Part shown: positions 1 to 7,606 of the stretch, piece after piece | Layout of the letters: each line of letters starts with the position of its first letter | Position numbering within the stretch: position 1 is the first letter of the stretch | NCBI RefSeq assembly: GCF_008271465.1 | Contig: NZ_VMDU01000005.1 | Coordinates: 124,001 to 188,000, forward strand | Length of the DNA stretch: 64,000 nt | Direction: 5' to 3' | Source of the DNA: Tabrizicola flagellatus | Lineage (GTDB): Bacteria > Pseudomonadota > Alphaproteobacteria > Rhodobacterales > Rhodobacteraceae | Translations under genes and position numbers: made by a program | Notes under the pieces: model-generated | Told to the model about the DNA's origin: nothing | Seen by the model: the letters and a program-made list of their open reading frames with translations, nothing else | Database searches by the model: none

Positions 1-189
1 CTCGGTCAGCGTATAGCCCGCCCCGGCCGCGCCGTCGATCAGCGCCCCCGCCGCCCGCAAGGCGCCGATGTCGCGGTAGAGCGTGCGCTCGGACACGCCC
101 GTCTCCTCGGCCAGCCGGGCGGCGGTGACGGGCTGCGGCAGCATCCGGAAGGCATCCAGCAGGCGGAACAGGCGGTCGGACTTGGGCAT
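1..189 (-). CDS. YafY/DeoR-type helix-turn-helix transcriptional regulator (N-terminal part only)
   Basis: The gene runs off the left edge; only the first 63 codons are visible, starting MPKSDRLFRLLDAF. They form an HTH_11-type DNA-binding domain, with the recognition region around VSERTLYRDIGALRAAG, as in YafY regulators that normally carry a C-terminal WYL ligand-sensing domain (not visible here). It is transcribed divergently from the glutathione S-transferase gene, 69 bp away, so it may control that gene; this is inference from layout. The truncation is due to the window edge. Confidence 0.8.
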   Translation of the reverse strand, partial: MPKSDRLFRLLDAFRMLPQPVTAARLAEETGVSERTLYRDIGALRAAGALIDGAAGAGYTLTE

Positions 190-258
190 GGACTACTGAC
201 AGGTTCTGACAGGAGGCGAAGCCTATACCGGAGGCATCAGCCAGCAAAGGAGAGAAAG

Positions 259-870
259 ATGCTGACCCTGTTCCATTCCCCGCACAGCCGGTCCTCGGCC
301 ATCGTCGCCCTGATCGAGGAGATGGGCATCCAGGACTGGGTGGAGATCCGCGAGGTGACGATCCCGCGCATGGACGGCTCGGGCGGGCGCGACCCGGCCA
401 ATCCGCATCCCGAGGGCAAGGTGCCGGTCCTCGTGCATGACGGCCATGTCATCACCGAACGCGCCGCGATCATCCTGCACCTGACCAGCCTCTTCCCCGA
501 CAGCGGAATGGCCCCGGCGGTGGGGACGCCCGAATGGGGCGTGTTCGCGATGTGGCTGGCCTGGTATCAGGGCGTGCTGGAACCGACCTTCATCATGGAG
601 GCCGCGGGCGTCTCGCATCCCTGGCTGACCGCGGCGGTGCGGGATCACCAGACCGCGGTTGCCCGTCTCCGGGCGGCGCTGGACAAGGGGCCGTGGATCC
701 TGGGCGAGCATTATTCGGCGGCGGACCTGCTTCTGCATGCGCCCTATGCCTGGTTCCCCGAGGCGACGCCCGCGGACCCGGTGCTGCGCGACTGGATCGA
801 CCGCTGCCTTGCGCGGCCGGCGCGGGCGCGGGTGCTGGACCGCGATGCAAGCAGGATGCAGGCCGCCTGA
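259..870 (+). CDS. Glutathione S-transferase family protein
   Basis: This 203-residue protein has the usual cytosolic GST length. The N-terminal thioredoxin-like half (about 1-80) begins MLTLFHSPHSRSSA and contains the GKVPVLVHDG segment with the cis-proline that contacts glutathione; the helical C-terminal half includes the N-capping region YSAADLLLHAP. A purine-rich AAAGGAGAG ribosome site lies directly before the ATG. Family members conjugate or reduce electrophiles with glutathione in the cytoplasm; the substrate cannot be told. A second GST of the same length lies at 45781-46392. The gene ends at a bidirectional terminator-like palindrome shared with the convergent VOC gene. Confidence 0.88.
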   Translation: MLTLFHSPHSRSSAIVALIEEMGIQDWVEIREVTIPRMDGSGGRDPANPHPEGKVPVLVHDGHVITERAAIILHLTSLFPDSGMAPAVGTPEWGVFAMWLAWYQGVLEPTFIMEAAGVSHPWLTAAVRDHQTAVARLRAALDKGPWILGEHYSAADLLLHAPYAWFPEATPADPVLRDWIDRCLARPARARVLDRDASRMQAA

Positions 871-888
871 CGGCGCCCAGGCGCAAGG

Positions 889-917
889 CCCAAAATTCTT
901 CGACGAAGAATTTTGGG
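889..917. terminator. Palindromic bidirectional terminator (type A copy 1)
   Basis: Near-perfect 29-nt palindrome: arm CCCAAAATTCTTCG, one-base centre, then the exact complement. It lies between the stops of the convergent GST (870) and VOC (923) genes. The A/T-rich inner arms give a U-rich 3' half on either strand, fitting a rho-independent terminator for both. A second, related copy is at 20832-20862. Confidence 0.75.
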
Positions 918-922
918 CGTCC

Positions 923-1282
923 TCACCCCGGCGGCTGCCACAGTTCGATCGGCGTGCCCTCGGGGTCGTGGATTCGGGCGAAGGTGCCGTAGCTGCCGTC
1001 GCCGTCCCAGTCGGCCCGCGTCTCCACCGCGATCCCCGCGGCCTGCAACCGGGCGATGAGCGCGGGCAGATCATCGACGCGCAGGTTCAGCATCCATTGC
1101 CGGTCGGCGGCGAAATAGTCGGTGTCGTAACTGAAGGGCGAAAGGACCGTCGGACCCGCCTCCTGCATCCAGACCGCCACATCGGGCTGGGTGATGCCGA
1201 GATGATCCTGATACCAGGCGTTCAGCGCCTCGGGATCGCGGGCGCGGAAGAAGATGCCGCCGATGCCGGTGACCTTGCCCAT
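923..1282 (-). CDS. VOC family (glyoxalase/bleomycin-resistance fold) protein
   Basis: The protein has 119 residues. It shows a single vicinal-oxygen-chelate half: beta strand GIGGIFFRARDPEALNAWY at the N-terminus and the metal-ligand segment FARIHDPEGTPIELWQP at the C-terminus, whose Glu is the usual last metal ligand. Family members are small metal-dependent dimeric enzymes or drug-binding proteins; the substrate is unknown. The ATG at 1282 follows a GGGAGG ribosome site; an upstream in-frame TTG at 1297 is less likely. It is convergent with the GST gene across the shared palindrome. Confidence 0.82.
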   Translation of the reverse strand: MGKVTGIGGIFFRARDPEALNAWYQDHLGITQPDVAVWMQEAGPTVLSPFSYDTDYFAADRQWMLNLRVDDLPALIARLQAAGIAVETRADWDGDGSYGTFARIHDPEGTPIELWQPPG

Positions 1283-1353
1283 GCCCGCCTCCCGCAATGC
1301 AAAAGGGTCGCCCCACGGGAGACCCTCTCACATTTCCGCTGTCGCGGGAAGGA

Positions 1354-1641
1354 TCAGCCGTTGACCACGTCCTTCAGCGCCTTGGCGATGGCGAACTTGA
1401 CCTGCTTGTCGGCCGGCTTGGTCATGGTCTCGCCCGTGGCGGGGTTGCGGACCTGACGCTCGGGGCGGGCCTTGCAGGCCACCTTGCCGAGGCCCGGCAG
1501 CGTCACGGTGCCGCCGGCAGCGACTTCCCGCGACACGACCGCCGCGATGGCATCCAGAGCCGCATTCGCGGTTTTCTTGTCGCCGCCCATGGCTTCGGCG
1601 ACGGCGGCCACCAGCTGGGTCTTGGTCATCGGTTTGGACAT
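1354..1641 (-). CDS. HU family DNA-binding protein
   Basis: This 95-residue basic protein begins MSKPMTKTQLVAAVAEA and has the bacterial HU/IHF fold: two N-terminal helices, then the beta-arm region with LPGLGKVACKARPERQ and the conserved R-N-P-A-T-G segment at the arm tip, ending KFAIAKALKDVV. HU bends and compacts DNA as a dimer in the nucleoid. The first methionine at 1641 gives the normal family length; the frame stays open upstream but that stretch has no HU homology. The 165 bp up to the amn gene hold its promoter region and no other gene. Confidence 0.92.
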   Translation of the reverse strand: MSKPMTKTQLVAAVAEAMGGDKKTANAALDAIAAVVSREVAAGGTVTLPGLGKVACKARPERQVRNPATGETMTKPADKQVKFAIAKALKDVVNG

Positions 1642-1806
1642 TTGATCATCCTTCGTTGTTATTCGCTTCGTGTCATATGCACGGTTCGGCCCGCAAAACA
1701 CGGGCGTCCACCCCCGGTTGCGGGGCCACGGCCCAGACACACGGTTTGAGGTCCGAAATCAAGCCCCGAAGCACGAAACAAGGGGTATTGACGGTTTTTT
1801 CGCCGT

Positions 1807-3285
1807 CTAGAGGAAGGCCGTTTCCTCGAAACTGCGCAGTTTCCGGCTGTGCAGCCGCTCGATCGGTGTCTCGCGCAGGCGCTCCATCGCTCGGATGCCG
1901 ATCTGGAGATGCCGGCTGACCTGGGTCTTGTAGAACTCGGACGCCATGCCGGGCAGCTTCAGCTCGCCATGCAGCGGCTTGTCGCTGACGCAGAGCAGCG
2001 TGCCGTAGGGCACCCGGAACCGGAACCCGTTCGCCGCGATGGTGGCGCTTTCCATGTCCAGCGCCACGGCGCGCGACTGCGACAGGCGGCGGACGGGGCC
2101 GGACTGGTCGCGCAGCTCCCAGTTGCGGTTGTCGATGGTGGCGACGGTGCCGGTGCGCATGATGCGCTTCAGCTCGTAGCCCTCCAGCTGCGTGACCTCG
2201 GCCACCGCCTTCTCCAGCGCGATCTGGATTTCCGCCAGCGCCGGGATCGGCACCCATACCGGCAGGTCGTCGTCAAGCACATGGTCCTCGCGCAGATAGG
2301 CATGGGCGAGAACGAAGTCGCCCAGGCTCTGGCTGTTGCGCAGCCCCGCGCAGTGGCCGACCATCAGCCAGGCATGCGGGCGCAGCACCGCGATATGGTC
2401 GGTCGCGGTCTTGGCGTTCGACGGCCCGACCCCGATGTTGACCAGGGTGATCCCGTTCCCGTCCGGCCTTTTCAGGTGATAGGTCGGCATCTGCGGCATC
2501 TTGGACGGGGTCTCGATCACCCCGTCCGGCGTGGTGATCACCTGGTTTCCGGTCGCGACGAAGGCCGTATAGCCCGAGGCCGGATCACCGAGCGCCGCGC
2601 GGGCATAGGCTTCGAACTCGTCCACATAGAACTGGTAGTTGGTGAACAGGACGTGGTTCTGGAAATGCGTCGGGTCGGTCGCCGTGTAATGCGACAGGCG
2701 CGCCAGGCTGTAGTCCACCCGCTGCGCGGTGAACGGGGCCAGCGGGGCCGAACCGTCGTCATAGCGCGTCATCACCCCGTTCACGATGTCGTCGTTCGTG
2801 GTCACCAGGTCCGGCACGTCGAACACGTCGCGCAAGGAGAAGTCCATCACCCCTTCCTGCGGAATCGCGACTTCGGTACCGGAAACGGCGAAATGCACCG
2901 GCATGGGCGTGTCCGACAGGCCGACCTCGACCGTGACGCCGTGGTTGCGGATCAGAAGCTCGATCTGCTGGATCAGGTAGTTTCGGAAGAGATCCGGCCG
3001 CGTGATCGTGGTGGCATAGGTCCCGGGGGCCGAGACATGGCCGAAGGCCAGACGGGTATCCACCTTGTCGAAGCTGGCGACCGTCAGGCGGATCTCGGGG
3101 TAATAGGCGCGGACGCGGCGGCCGGGATGTCCCTTGGACACGGTGCGCAGGAACTGGTCCGACAGGAACCGGGTGGCCTGGGTGTACAGTGCCTCCAGCC
3201 GGTCCACCGCCGCTGCGGCATTGGTGAAACTTTCCATCGGCGGGGCGTCGGGGGTAAGGATCGCGCTGTTCAGGTCGTCTTGCAT
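1807..3285 (-). CDS. amn: AMP nucleosidase
   Basis: AMP nucleosidase hydrolyses AMP to adenine and ribose-5-phosphate and helps set the adenylate pool. The predicted 492 residues match the E. coli enzyme (about 484). The N-terminal regulatory domain is followed by the PNP/UDP-phosphorylase-like catalytic half, seen in VGPSNAKTATDHIAVLRPH, MVGHCAGLRNSQSLGDFVLA, LDMESATIAANGFRFRVPYG and LCVSDKPLHGELKLPG. I chose the ATG at 3285 because an AGGA ribosome site precedes it by 7 nt; an in-frame ATG at 3312 has no such site. It is transcribed toward HU on the same strand, with a small GACGG/CCGTC hairpin just after its stop. Confidence 0.93.
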   Translation of the reverse strand: MQDDLNSAILTPDAPPMESFTNAAAAVDRLEALYTQATRFLSDQFLRTVSKGHPGRRVRAYYPEIRLTVASFDKVDTRLAFGHVSAPGTYATTITRPDLFRNYLIQQIELLIRNHGVTVEVGLSDTPMPVHFAVSGTEVAIPQEGVMDFSLRDVFDVPDLVTTNDDIVNGVMTRYDDGSAPLAPFTAQRVDYSLARLSHYTATDPTHFQNHVLFTNYQFYVDEFEAYARAALGDPASGYTAFVATGNQVITTPDGVIETPSKMPQMPTYHLKRPDGNGITLVNIGVGPSNAKTATDHIAVLRPHAWLMVGHCAGLRNSQSLGDFVLAHAYLREDHVLDDDLPVWVPIPALAEIQIALEKAVAEVTQLEGYELKRIMRTGTVATIDNRNWELRDQSGPVRRLSQSRAVALDMESATIAANGFRFRVPYGTLLCVSDKPLHGELKLPGMASEFYKTQVSRHLQIGIRAMERLRETPIERLHSRKLRSFEETAFL

Positions 3286-3364
3286 TCCGGGGTCCTGCGA
3301 TTGATCCGGCATATAAGCCGAAAGCCGGGCAGGTCCGCAAGTGAAGCCATTGTGACGGTCGCGC

Positions 3365-4000
3365 TCAGCCGGCGCGGAACAGCGCGATCAACGCACGGTC
3401 GGCGGCATGATCGGCGTCGATCCGCGCGGCAGCGGCGCCGTAGATCTCGACCTCGATCAGTTGCAGGTCGGCGATGCGCCGGGCGGCGGACAGATCCTCC
3501 AGCGCGCGGTCGAAGCCGCGATCGGTCCAGACCCGGCGGTTGATCGACAGGGCGAACTGCGCCCCCGGCAGGGCGACGGCCAGCAGATGCGGAAACGCCT
3601 CGGGCCCGACATGGCCGGCGGTGAAGGTGCCGGAACTGACGATCCCCGCATGGCGCCGCGGCAGATCAAGGGGCCGGGTGATGTCGGCCCGGATCAGGTG
3701 GTCGTAGATCCGCTTCTCAGCCGCGCGCTCCAGCATCTCGGCCGAGAAATCCACCGCGTCGATCGGGCCACGGAACCCCATGCCGCGCAGGGCTTCGGCC
3801 AGAAGCCCGGTGCCCGCGCCCACGTCCAGCACCGGCCCGCCCGCCCCGGTGCCCATGAAGGCCGCCGCGACATGGGCGGGAAGCATGTATTCCATCTCGG
3901 CCGCGAAGCCGGAGTCGTAGTTGGCCGCCCAGTCGCGGTAATAGGCAAGGCATGCCTCCGGCCCGGTCAGGCCCAGCGCCCCCTTCAGCCCCTGATCCAT
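3365..4000 (-). CDS. Class I SAM-dependent methyltransferase
   Basis: The 211 residues carry the SAM-binding motif I VLDVGAGTGLLAEALR around residue 62, followed by the acidic motif DAVDFSAEMLERA and the post-II segment SSGTFTAGHVGPEAF. The start at 4000 (MDQGLKGALG) has GGGAGGAAGG upstream. Small-molecule methyltransferases of this type (Methyltransf_25/11) act in the cytoplasm; the acceptor is unknown. It is divergent from the SDR gene at 4091 with 90 bp between them. Confidence 0.8.
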   Translation of the reverse strand: MDQGLKGALGLTGPEACLAYYRDWAANYDSGFAAEMEYMLPAHVAAAFMGTGAGGPVLDVGAGTGLLAEALRGMGFRGPIDAVDFSAEMLERAAEKRIYDHLIRADITRPLDLPRRHAGIVSSGTFTAGHVGPEAFPHLLAVALPGAQFALSINRRVWTDRGFDRALEDLSAARRIADLQLIEVEIYGAAAARIDADHAADRALIALFRAG

Positions 4001-4090
4001 CGCCTTCCTCCCCTGCCCGCCAGATTGGATCGCCCCGGCCCCTGCCGCAAGCCCTTGCAGCCCTCCGCCCGCCCCGCGATAGTCGCGGCC

Positions 4091-4936
4091 ATGTCCACGC
4101 TCCTCTCCCTTGGCCACGGCTATTCCGCCCGCGCCCTTGCCCGCCGCCTGATCCCGCAGGGCTGGCGCGTCATCGGCACCACCCGCAATCCCGCCAAGGC
4201 CGAGGCGCTGCGCGCCGAAGGGGTCGAGCCCCTGCTCTGGCCCGGCGACCTCGGCCCCGCGCTGGCCAAGGCGACGCATATCCTTTGCTCGGCCGCCCCG
4301 GATGCCCAGGGCGACCCCTTCCTGCGCGCGGCACCACAGATTGCCCAGTCCAAGGCGGTCTGGGTCGGCTACCTGTCCACCACCGGGGTCTATGGCGACC
4401 ATGCGGGCGGCTGGGTGGACGAGACGACGCCACTCACCCCCCAGTCCGACCGGGGCCGGCAGCGCGTGGTGGCCGAACGGCAATGGCTGGAGACGGGCCT
4501 GCCGGTCCACATCTTCCGCCTTGCCGGCATCTACGGCCCCGGCCGCGGGCCGTTCGAGAAGGTCCGCGACGGCACCGCGCGGCGGATCATCAAGCCGGGG
4601 CAGGTCTTCGGCCGCATACATGTCGATGACATCGCCCAGGTGCTGGAAGCCTCGATCCGCCGTCCGAACCCGGGCGCGGCCTACAATGTCTGCGACGACA
4701 ATCCCTGTCCGCCGCAGGACGTGATCGCCTACGCAGCACGGCTTCTGGGCCTGCCCGAACCGCCCGCCGTGCCCTTCGAGGAGGTTGCCCCGACGATGAC
4801 CCCGATGGCGCTCGGCTTCTACAGCGAATCGAAGCGGGTGCGGAACGACCGGATCAAGGAAGAGCTGGGCGTGCGGCTGCTCTACCCCGACTACCCCGAA
4901 GGCCTCGCTGCGCTTCTGGCCGAAGAGGGCGGCTGA
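4091..4936 (+). CDS. NAD(P)-dependent epimerase/dehydratase-like (extended/atypical SDR, YeeZ-like)
   Basis: The 281-residue Rossmann-fold protein begins MSTLLSLGHGYSARALARRL, where the dinucleotide-binding glycines sit in GHGYSAR. Other SDR landmarks are YLSTTGVYGDHAGGWVDE (Ser/Thr before the usual YxxxK region), IFRLAGIYGPGR and GRIHVDDIAQVLEASI. These match the YeeZ-like group of NAD-binding proteins related to sugar-nucleotide epimerases, whose reaction is not established. The stop lies only 4 bp from the stop of the convergent ROK regulator. Confidence 0.75.
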   Translation: MSTLLSLGHGYSARALARRLIPQGWRVIGTTRNPAKAEALRAEGVEPLLWPGDLGPALAKATHILCSAAPDAQGDPFLRAAPQIAQSKAVWVGYLSTTGVYGDHAGGWVDETTPLTPQSDRGRQRVVAERQWLETGLPVHIFRLAGIYGPGRGPFEKVRDGTARRIIKPGQVFGRIHVDDIAQVLEASIRRPNPGAAYNVCDDNPCPPQDVIAYAARLLGLPEPPAVPFEEVAPTMTPMALGFYSESKRVRNDRIKEELGVRLLYPDYPEGLAALLAEEGG

Positions 4937-4940
4937 CGAC

Positions 4941-6221
4941 CTATTCCGCCGCCAGATCGCGCGACTGGTTGGCCAGGATCGCCTCGGTCACTGCCGACAG
5001 CGCCAGCGCCGCTGCGCCATGCGCCCAAAGGAGGTCGCCCCAAGCATGGATCTCGATCGGCGGGCGCGGGCGGCCGGTGTTGATCGCCAGGTTGTCCATC
5101 TCGGCCAGGGTCTCGGCGGCATAGAGATAGTCATAGCGCATCCGCTCGCCCGACAGGATGATCAACGCCGGGTCGAAGAGGTTGACCACGTTCGACAGCC
5201 CGACCGCCAGATAGCGCCCCGCGCGGCGGAAGATCGACTTCGCCGTGGCATTGCCGGCCTTGGCATGGTCGTAGAGGCTTTCCAAGAGCACGTTGATCGG
5301 CTGGCTCTCCTTGTGGCCCCAGTTCAGCGCCGTCGTCGCCTCGCGCGCCAGGGCATAGTCGGCGACATAGGCCTCCAGACAGCCGCGCTGGCCGCAGCGG
5401 CACAGGGCGCCGTCGAGATGCACCTTGGTATGGCCCAGCTCCATCCCCAGCCGCTGCGCGCCGCGATAGATCCGGTGGTTCATCACGAAGCCCATGCCGA
5501 CCCCGTGCTCGATGGTGACCACCGCGAAATCCGACAGGCTGCGCCCGGCGCCGAACCACAGCTCGGCCAGGGCCACCAGGTTCGCGTCGTTGTCCACCTG
5601 CACCGGGATCCCCAGCCGCGCGCTCGCTGCCTGGGCAACCGGCACCGCGCGTTCGACCAGAACCGAGGACCACAGCGCCACCCCGTCGGCACAATCGACA
5701 AAACCCGGGATTCCGATTCCGACACCCGAAAGTTCGGACCGCGAGACCTTCGCCTTGGCACAGACCCGGTCCAGCAGCGCCTCGATCGTGTCCAGAAGCT
5801 CGCCCAGCTGCATCGGGCCGGGCCGGCGCGGGATCGCCTCGTCGGCGATCAGCTTGCCGGCGAAATCGACGACGACGGCGGTATGCTCGCGGTCCGACAG
5901 CTTCATCCCCGCGACCAGATGCGCGCCTGCCTTGACCCCCAGAAAGACGGCAGGCCGCCCGCGCCCGGCCTCGCCGCCGCGCGGCACCGCGACCTCCTCG
6001 ATCAGGCCCGCCTCGATCAGTTCCGACGAGATCGTGGTCACGCTGGCCGGGCTCACGCCCAGGTCCTTGGCCAGCTGCACCCGCGGAATCAGACCCGCGG
6101 CGCGCACCAACTCGAAGACCTGCTGGCGCAGCGGGCGCTGGCTTTCGGTCAGGGGCGGGATCAGGGGACCCACGCCCTTGCGCGGCTCTGTCGCGGCGGC
6201 ATGCGTCGCCTTGGCCAACAT
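4941..6221 (-). CDS. xylR: ROK family transcriptional repressor (XylR/NagC type) of the xylose locus
   Basis: The protein has 426 residues. An N-terminal winged helix-turn-helix (about 25-80: VFELVRAAGLIPRVQLAKDL then VSPASVTTISSELIEAG) is followed by a ROK sugar-sensing domain with the zinc-binding signature CRCGQRGCLEAY preceded by LGMELGHTKVH. Repressors of this family (XylR, NagC, Mlc) release DNA when they bind sugar. The ATG at 6221 follows GGGAGG; the frame opens further upstream but without homology. It is divergent from the xylF-like gene, and the 215-bp intergenic region contains the operator at 6339-6355. A role as xylose repressor is inferred from this location. Confidence 0.85.
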   Translation of the reverse strand: MLAKATHAAATEPRKGVGPLIPPLTESQRPLRQQVFELVRAAGLIPRVQLAKDLGVSPASVTTISSELIEAGLIEEVAVPRGGEAGRGRPAVFLGVKAGAHLVAGMKLSDREHTAVVVDFAGKLIADEAIPRRPGPMQLGELLDTIEALLDRVCAKAKVSRSELSGVGIGIPGFVDCADGVALWSSVLVERAVPVAQAASARLGIPVQVDNDANLVALAELWFGAGRSLSDFAVVTIEHGVGMGFVMNHRIYRGAQRLGMELGHTKVHLDGALCRCGQRGCLEAYVADYALAREATTALNWGHKESQPINVLLESLYDHAKAGNATAKSIFRRAGRYLAVGLSNVVNLFDPALIILSGERMRYDYLYAAETLAEMDNLAINTGRPRPPIEIHAWGDLLWAHGAAALALSAVTEAILANQSRDLAAE

Positions 6222-6338
6222 TCCTTCGCCTCCCGAAGCAAAAGCCGCCGATTCTGCTGCGCATCGAGGCAGGCTTGCCGCAGAATGGCCGGACTTCCAC
6301 CATTTCCGCCCTGCCGCAAGCTTTGACCAGCAGAATAA

Positions 6339-6355
6339 TTTTGACAACTGAAATT
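6339..6355 (+). promoter_or_regulatory. Putative ROK/XylR operator 1, overlapping a TTGACA -35 element
   Basis: TTTTGACAACTGAAATT lies 80 bp before the first xylF-like gene and recurs identically (17/17) at 7513-7529 before the second. It includes a perfect TTGACA hexamer, so a bound repressor would block RNA polymerase. The flanks give short inverted arms (AATTT/AAATT) in this copy. The rest of the 6222-6435 interval shows no gene. Confidence 0.65.
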
Positions 6356-6435
6356 GATATGCGAGTTTGGCCTTGGCCTTTGCTCAACCTTTAGGGCAAT
6401 GGGTCTGCAGAGCGTGCAATCTTGGGGAGGTATTG

Positions 6436-7461
6436 ATGCGCAAACTGTTGTGGGTTGCAGCCCTTGCCGTGATGGCCCTGACTTCGGTCGCCCTCGCCGA
6501 GGGCAAGAAGATCGGGGTGGCCTGGGGCGATCTGTCCCAGCCGCGCTGGCGCTGGGACGTGACCGCGATGCGCTCGGTCATCGAACGCAGCGGCAACACG
6601 TACATCCCGGTCGATGCCGGCGGATCGGCGGCCAAGCAGTTGCAGGACATCGAGAAGATGATCGCGGACGGCGTCGATGCCCTTGTGATCCAGCCCGTGG
6701 ACAAGGACGAGATCATGAGCGGCGTGGAACGTGCCGCGGCGGCCGGCATACCGATGATCGCCTATGACCGCCTGATCGAGCACGACAAGGTCTTCTACAT
6801 CACCTTCGACAACGTGGGCGTCGGGCGGATCATCGCCGCGATCGTCAAGCAGGCGGCCCCCACGGGCAATTATGTGATCATCAAGGGCGACCCCGGCGAT
6901 GCCAACACCGGCTTCCTGCGGCAGGGCATGGAAGAGGTGATCGGCGCGGCCGTTGCCAGCGGGCAGATCAGGATCGTCGGCGAGGCGAATGCCGACGGCT
7001 GGCGGCCCGAGAACGCCAAGGCGATCATGGAAAAGGTCCTGGCCGAGACCGGCAATCAGGTCGATGCCGTGCTGGCGCAGAACGACGGCATGGCCGGCGG
7101 CGCGATCGAGGCGCTGACGGCGGCGGGCCTCACGGTTCCGATCGGTGGCCAGGACTGTGACCCGGCGGCGCTGAACCGGGTTGCCATGGGCACGCAGACG
7201 GTGTCGGTCTGGAAGAACAACTTCGACCTTGCCAAGCAGGCCGGCCGCATCGCCGTCCAGCTGGCAGAAGGCACGCCGATGAACCTGATTCCCGACGCGC
7301 GGCAGTTCTCGGGGGGCGAAAGGGGCGTTCCGGTCTGGTCCATCATGCTGAACCCGACCCCGATCACGGCCGAGACGCTCGACGTCGTCATCGACGCGGA
7401 TCACGTCACCAAGGCGGATGTCTGCAAGAACGCCCTGCCCACGGTCGCCGCCTGCCGCTGA
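6436..7461 (+). CDS. xylF: Sugar (xylose-type) ABC transporter periplasmic substrate-binding protein, copy 1
   Basis: This 341-residue protein has an N-terminal signal peptide (about 1-21, ending VALA before EGKK) and a periplasmic-binding-protein type 1 fold: KKIGVAWGDLSQPRWRWD, ADGVDALVIQPVDKDEI, GIPMIAYDRLIEHDK, DAVLAQNDGMAGGAIEAL and GGQDCDPAALNRVAMGTQ are the usual ligand-cleft segments of XylF-like proteins. GGGGAGG precedes the ATG. It should bind D-xylose or a related sugar for the permease/ATPase downstream. It is followed by a strong terminator and then by a close paralogue, so it has its own transcript. Confidence 0.9.
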   Translation: MRKLLWVAALAVMALTSVALAEGKKIGVAWGDLSQPRWRWDVTAMRSVIERSGNTYIPVDAGGSAAKQLQDIEKMIADGVDALVIQPVDKDEIMSGVERAAAAGIPMIAYDRLIEHDKVFYITFDNVGVGRIIAAIVKQAAPTGNYVIIKGDPGDANTGFLRQGMEEVIGAAVASGQIRIVGEANADGWRPENAKAIMEKVLAETGNQVDAVLAQNDGMAGGAIEALTAAGLTVPIGGQDCDPAALNRVAMGTQTVSVWKNNFDLAKQAGRIAVQLAEGTPMNLIPDARQFSGGERGVPVWSIMLNPTPITAETLDVVIDADHVTKADVCKNALPTVAACR

Positions 7462-7482
7462 GCCTTGGGGGATACGTCCAGT

Positions 7483-7516
7483 GCCGGCCCCGTCGCGGGC
7501 CGGCGTTTTATTTTTT
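7483..7516 (+). terminator. Rho-independent terminator after first xylF-like gene
   Basis: GCCGGCCC (7483-7490) pairs with GGGCCGGC (7497-7504) around a 6-nt loop, followed by a T-rich run GTTTTATTTTTT. The run overlaps the start of the second operator-like sequence at 7513. Confidence 0.85.
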
Positions 7517-7529
7517 GACAACTGAAATT
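7513..7529 (+). promoter_or_regulatory. Putative ROK/XylR operator 2, overlapping a TTGACA -35 element
   Basis: An exact 17-bp copy of the sequence at 6339-6355, including TTGACA, lies 77 bp before the second xylF-like gene. It probably lets the same repressor control the second transcription unit. Its 5' end is shared with the T-run of the preceding terminator. Confidence 0.65.
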
Positions 7530-7606
7530 ATTGGCGGCATCTTCCGCCCTGTTCCGGCGAATCTGCCGGACCGGCCCTTAGAGGCCGATCCATAGGGAGG
7601 ATACAT

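Noticed and set aside
1849-3543. A 564-codon plus-strand frame opposite amn
   Set aside because: Antisense shadow of AMP nucleosidase, no homology, runs across gene borders.
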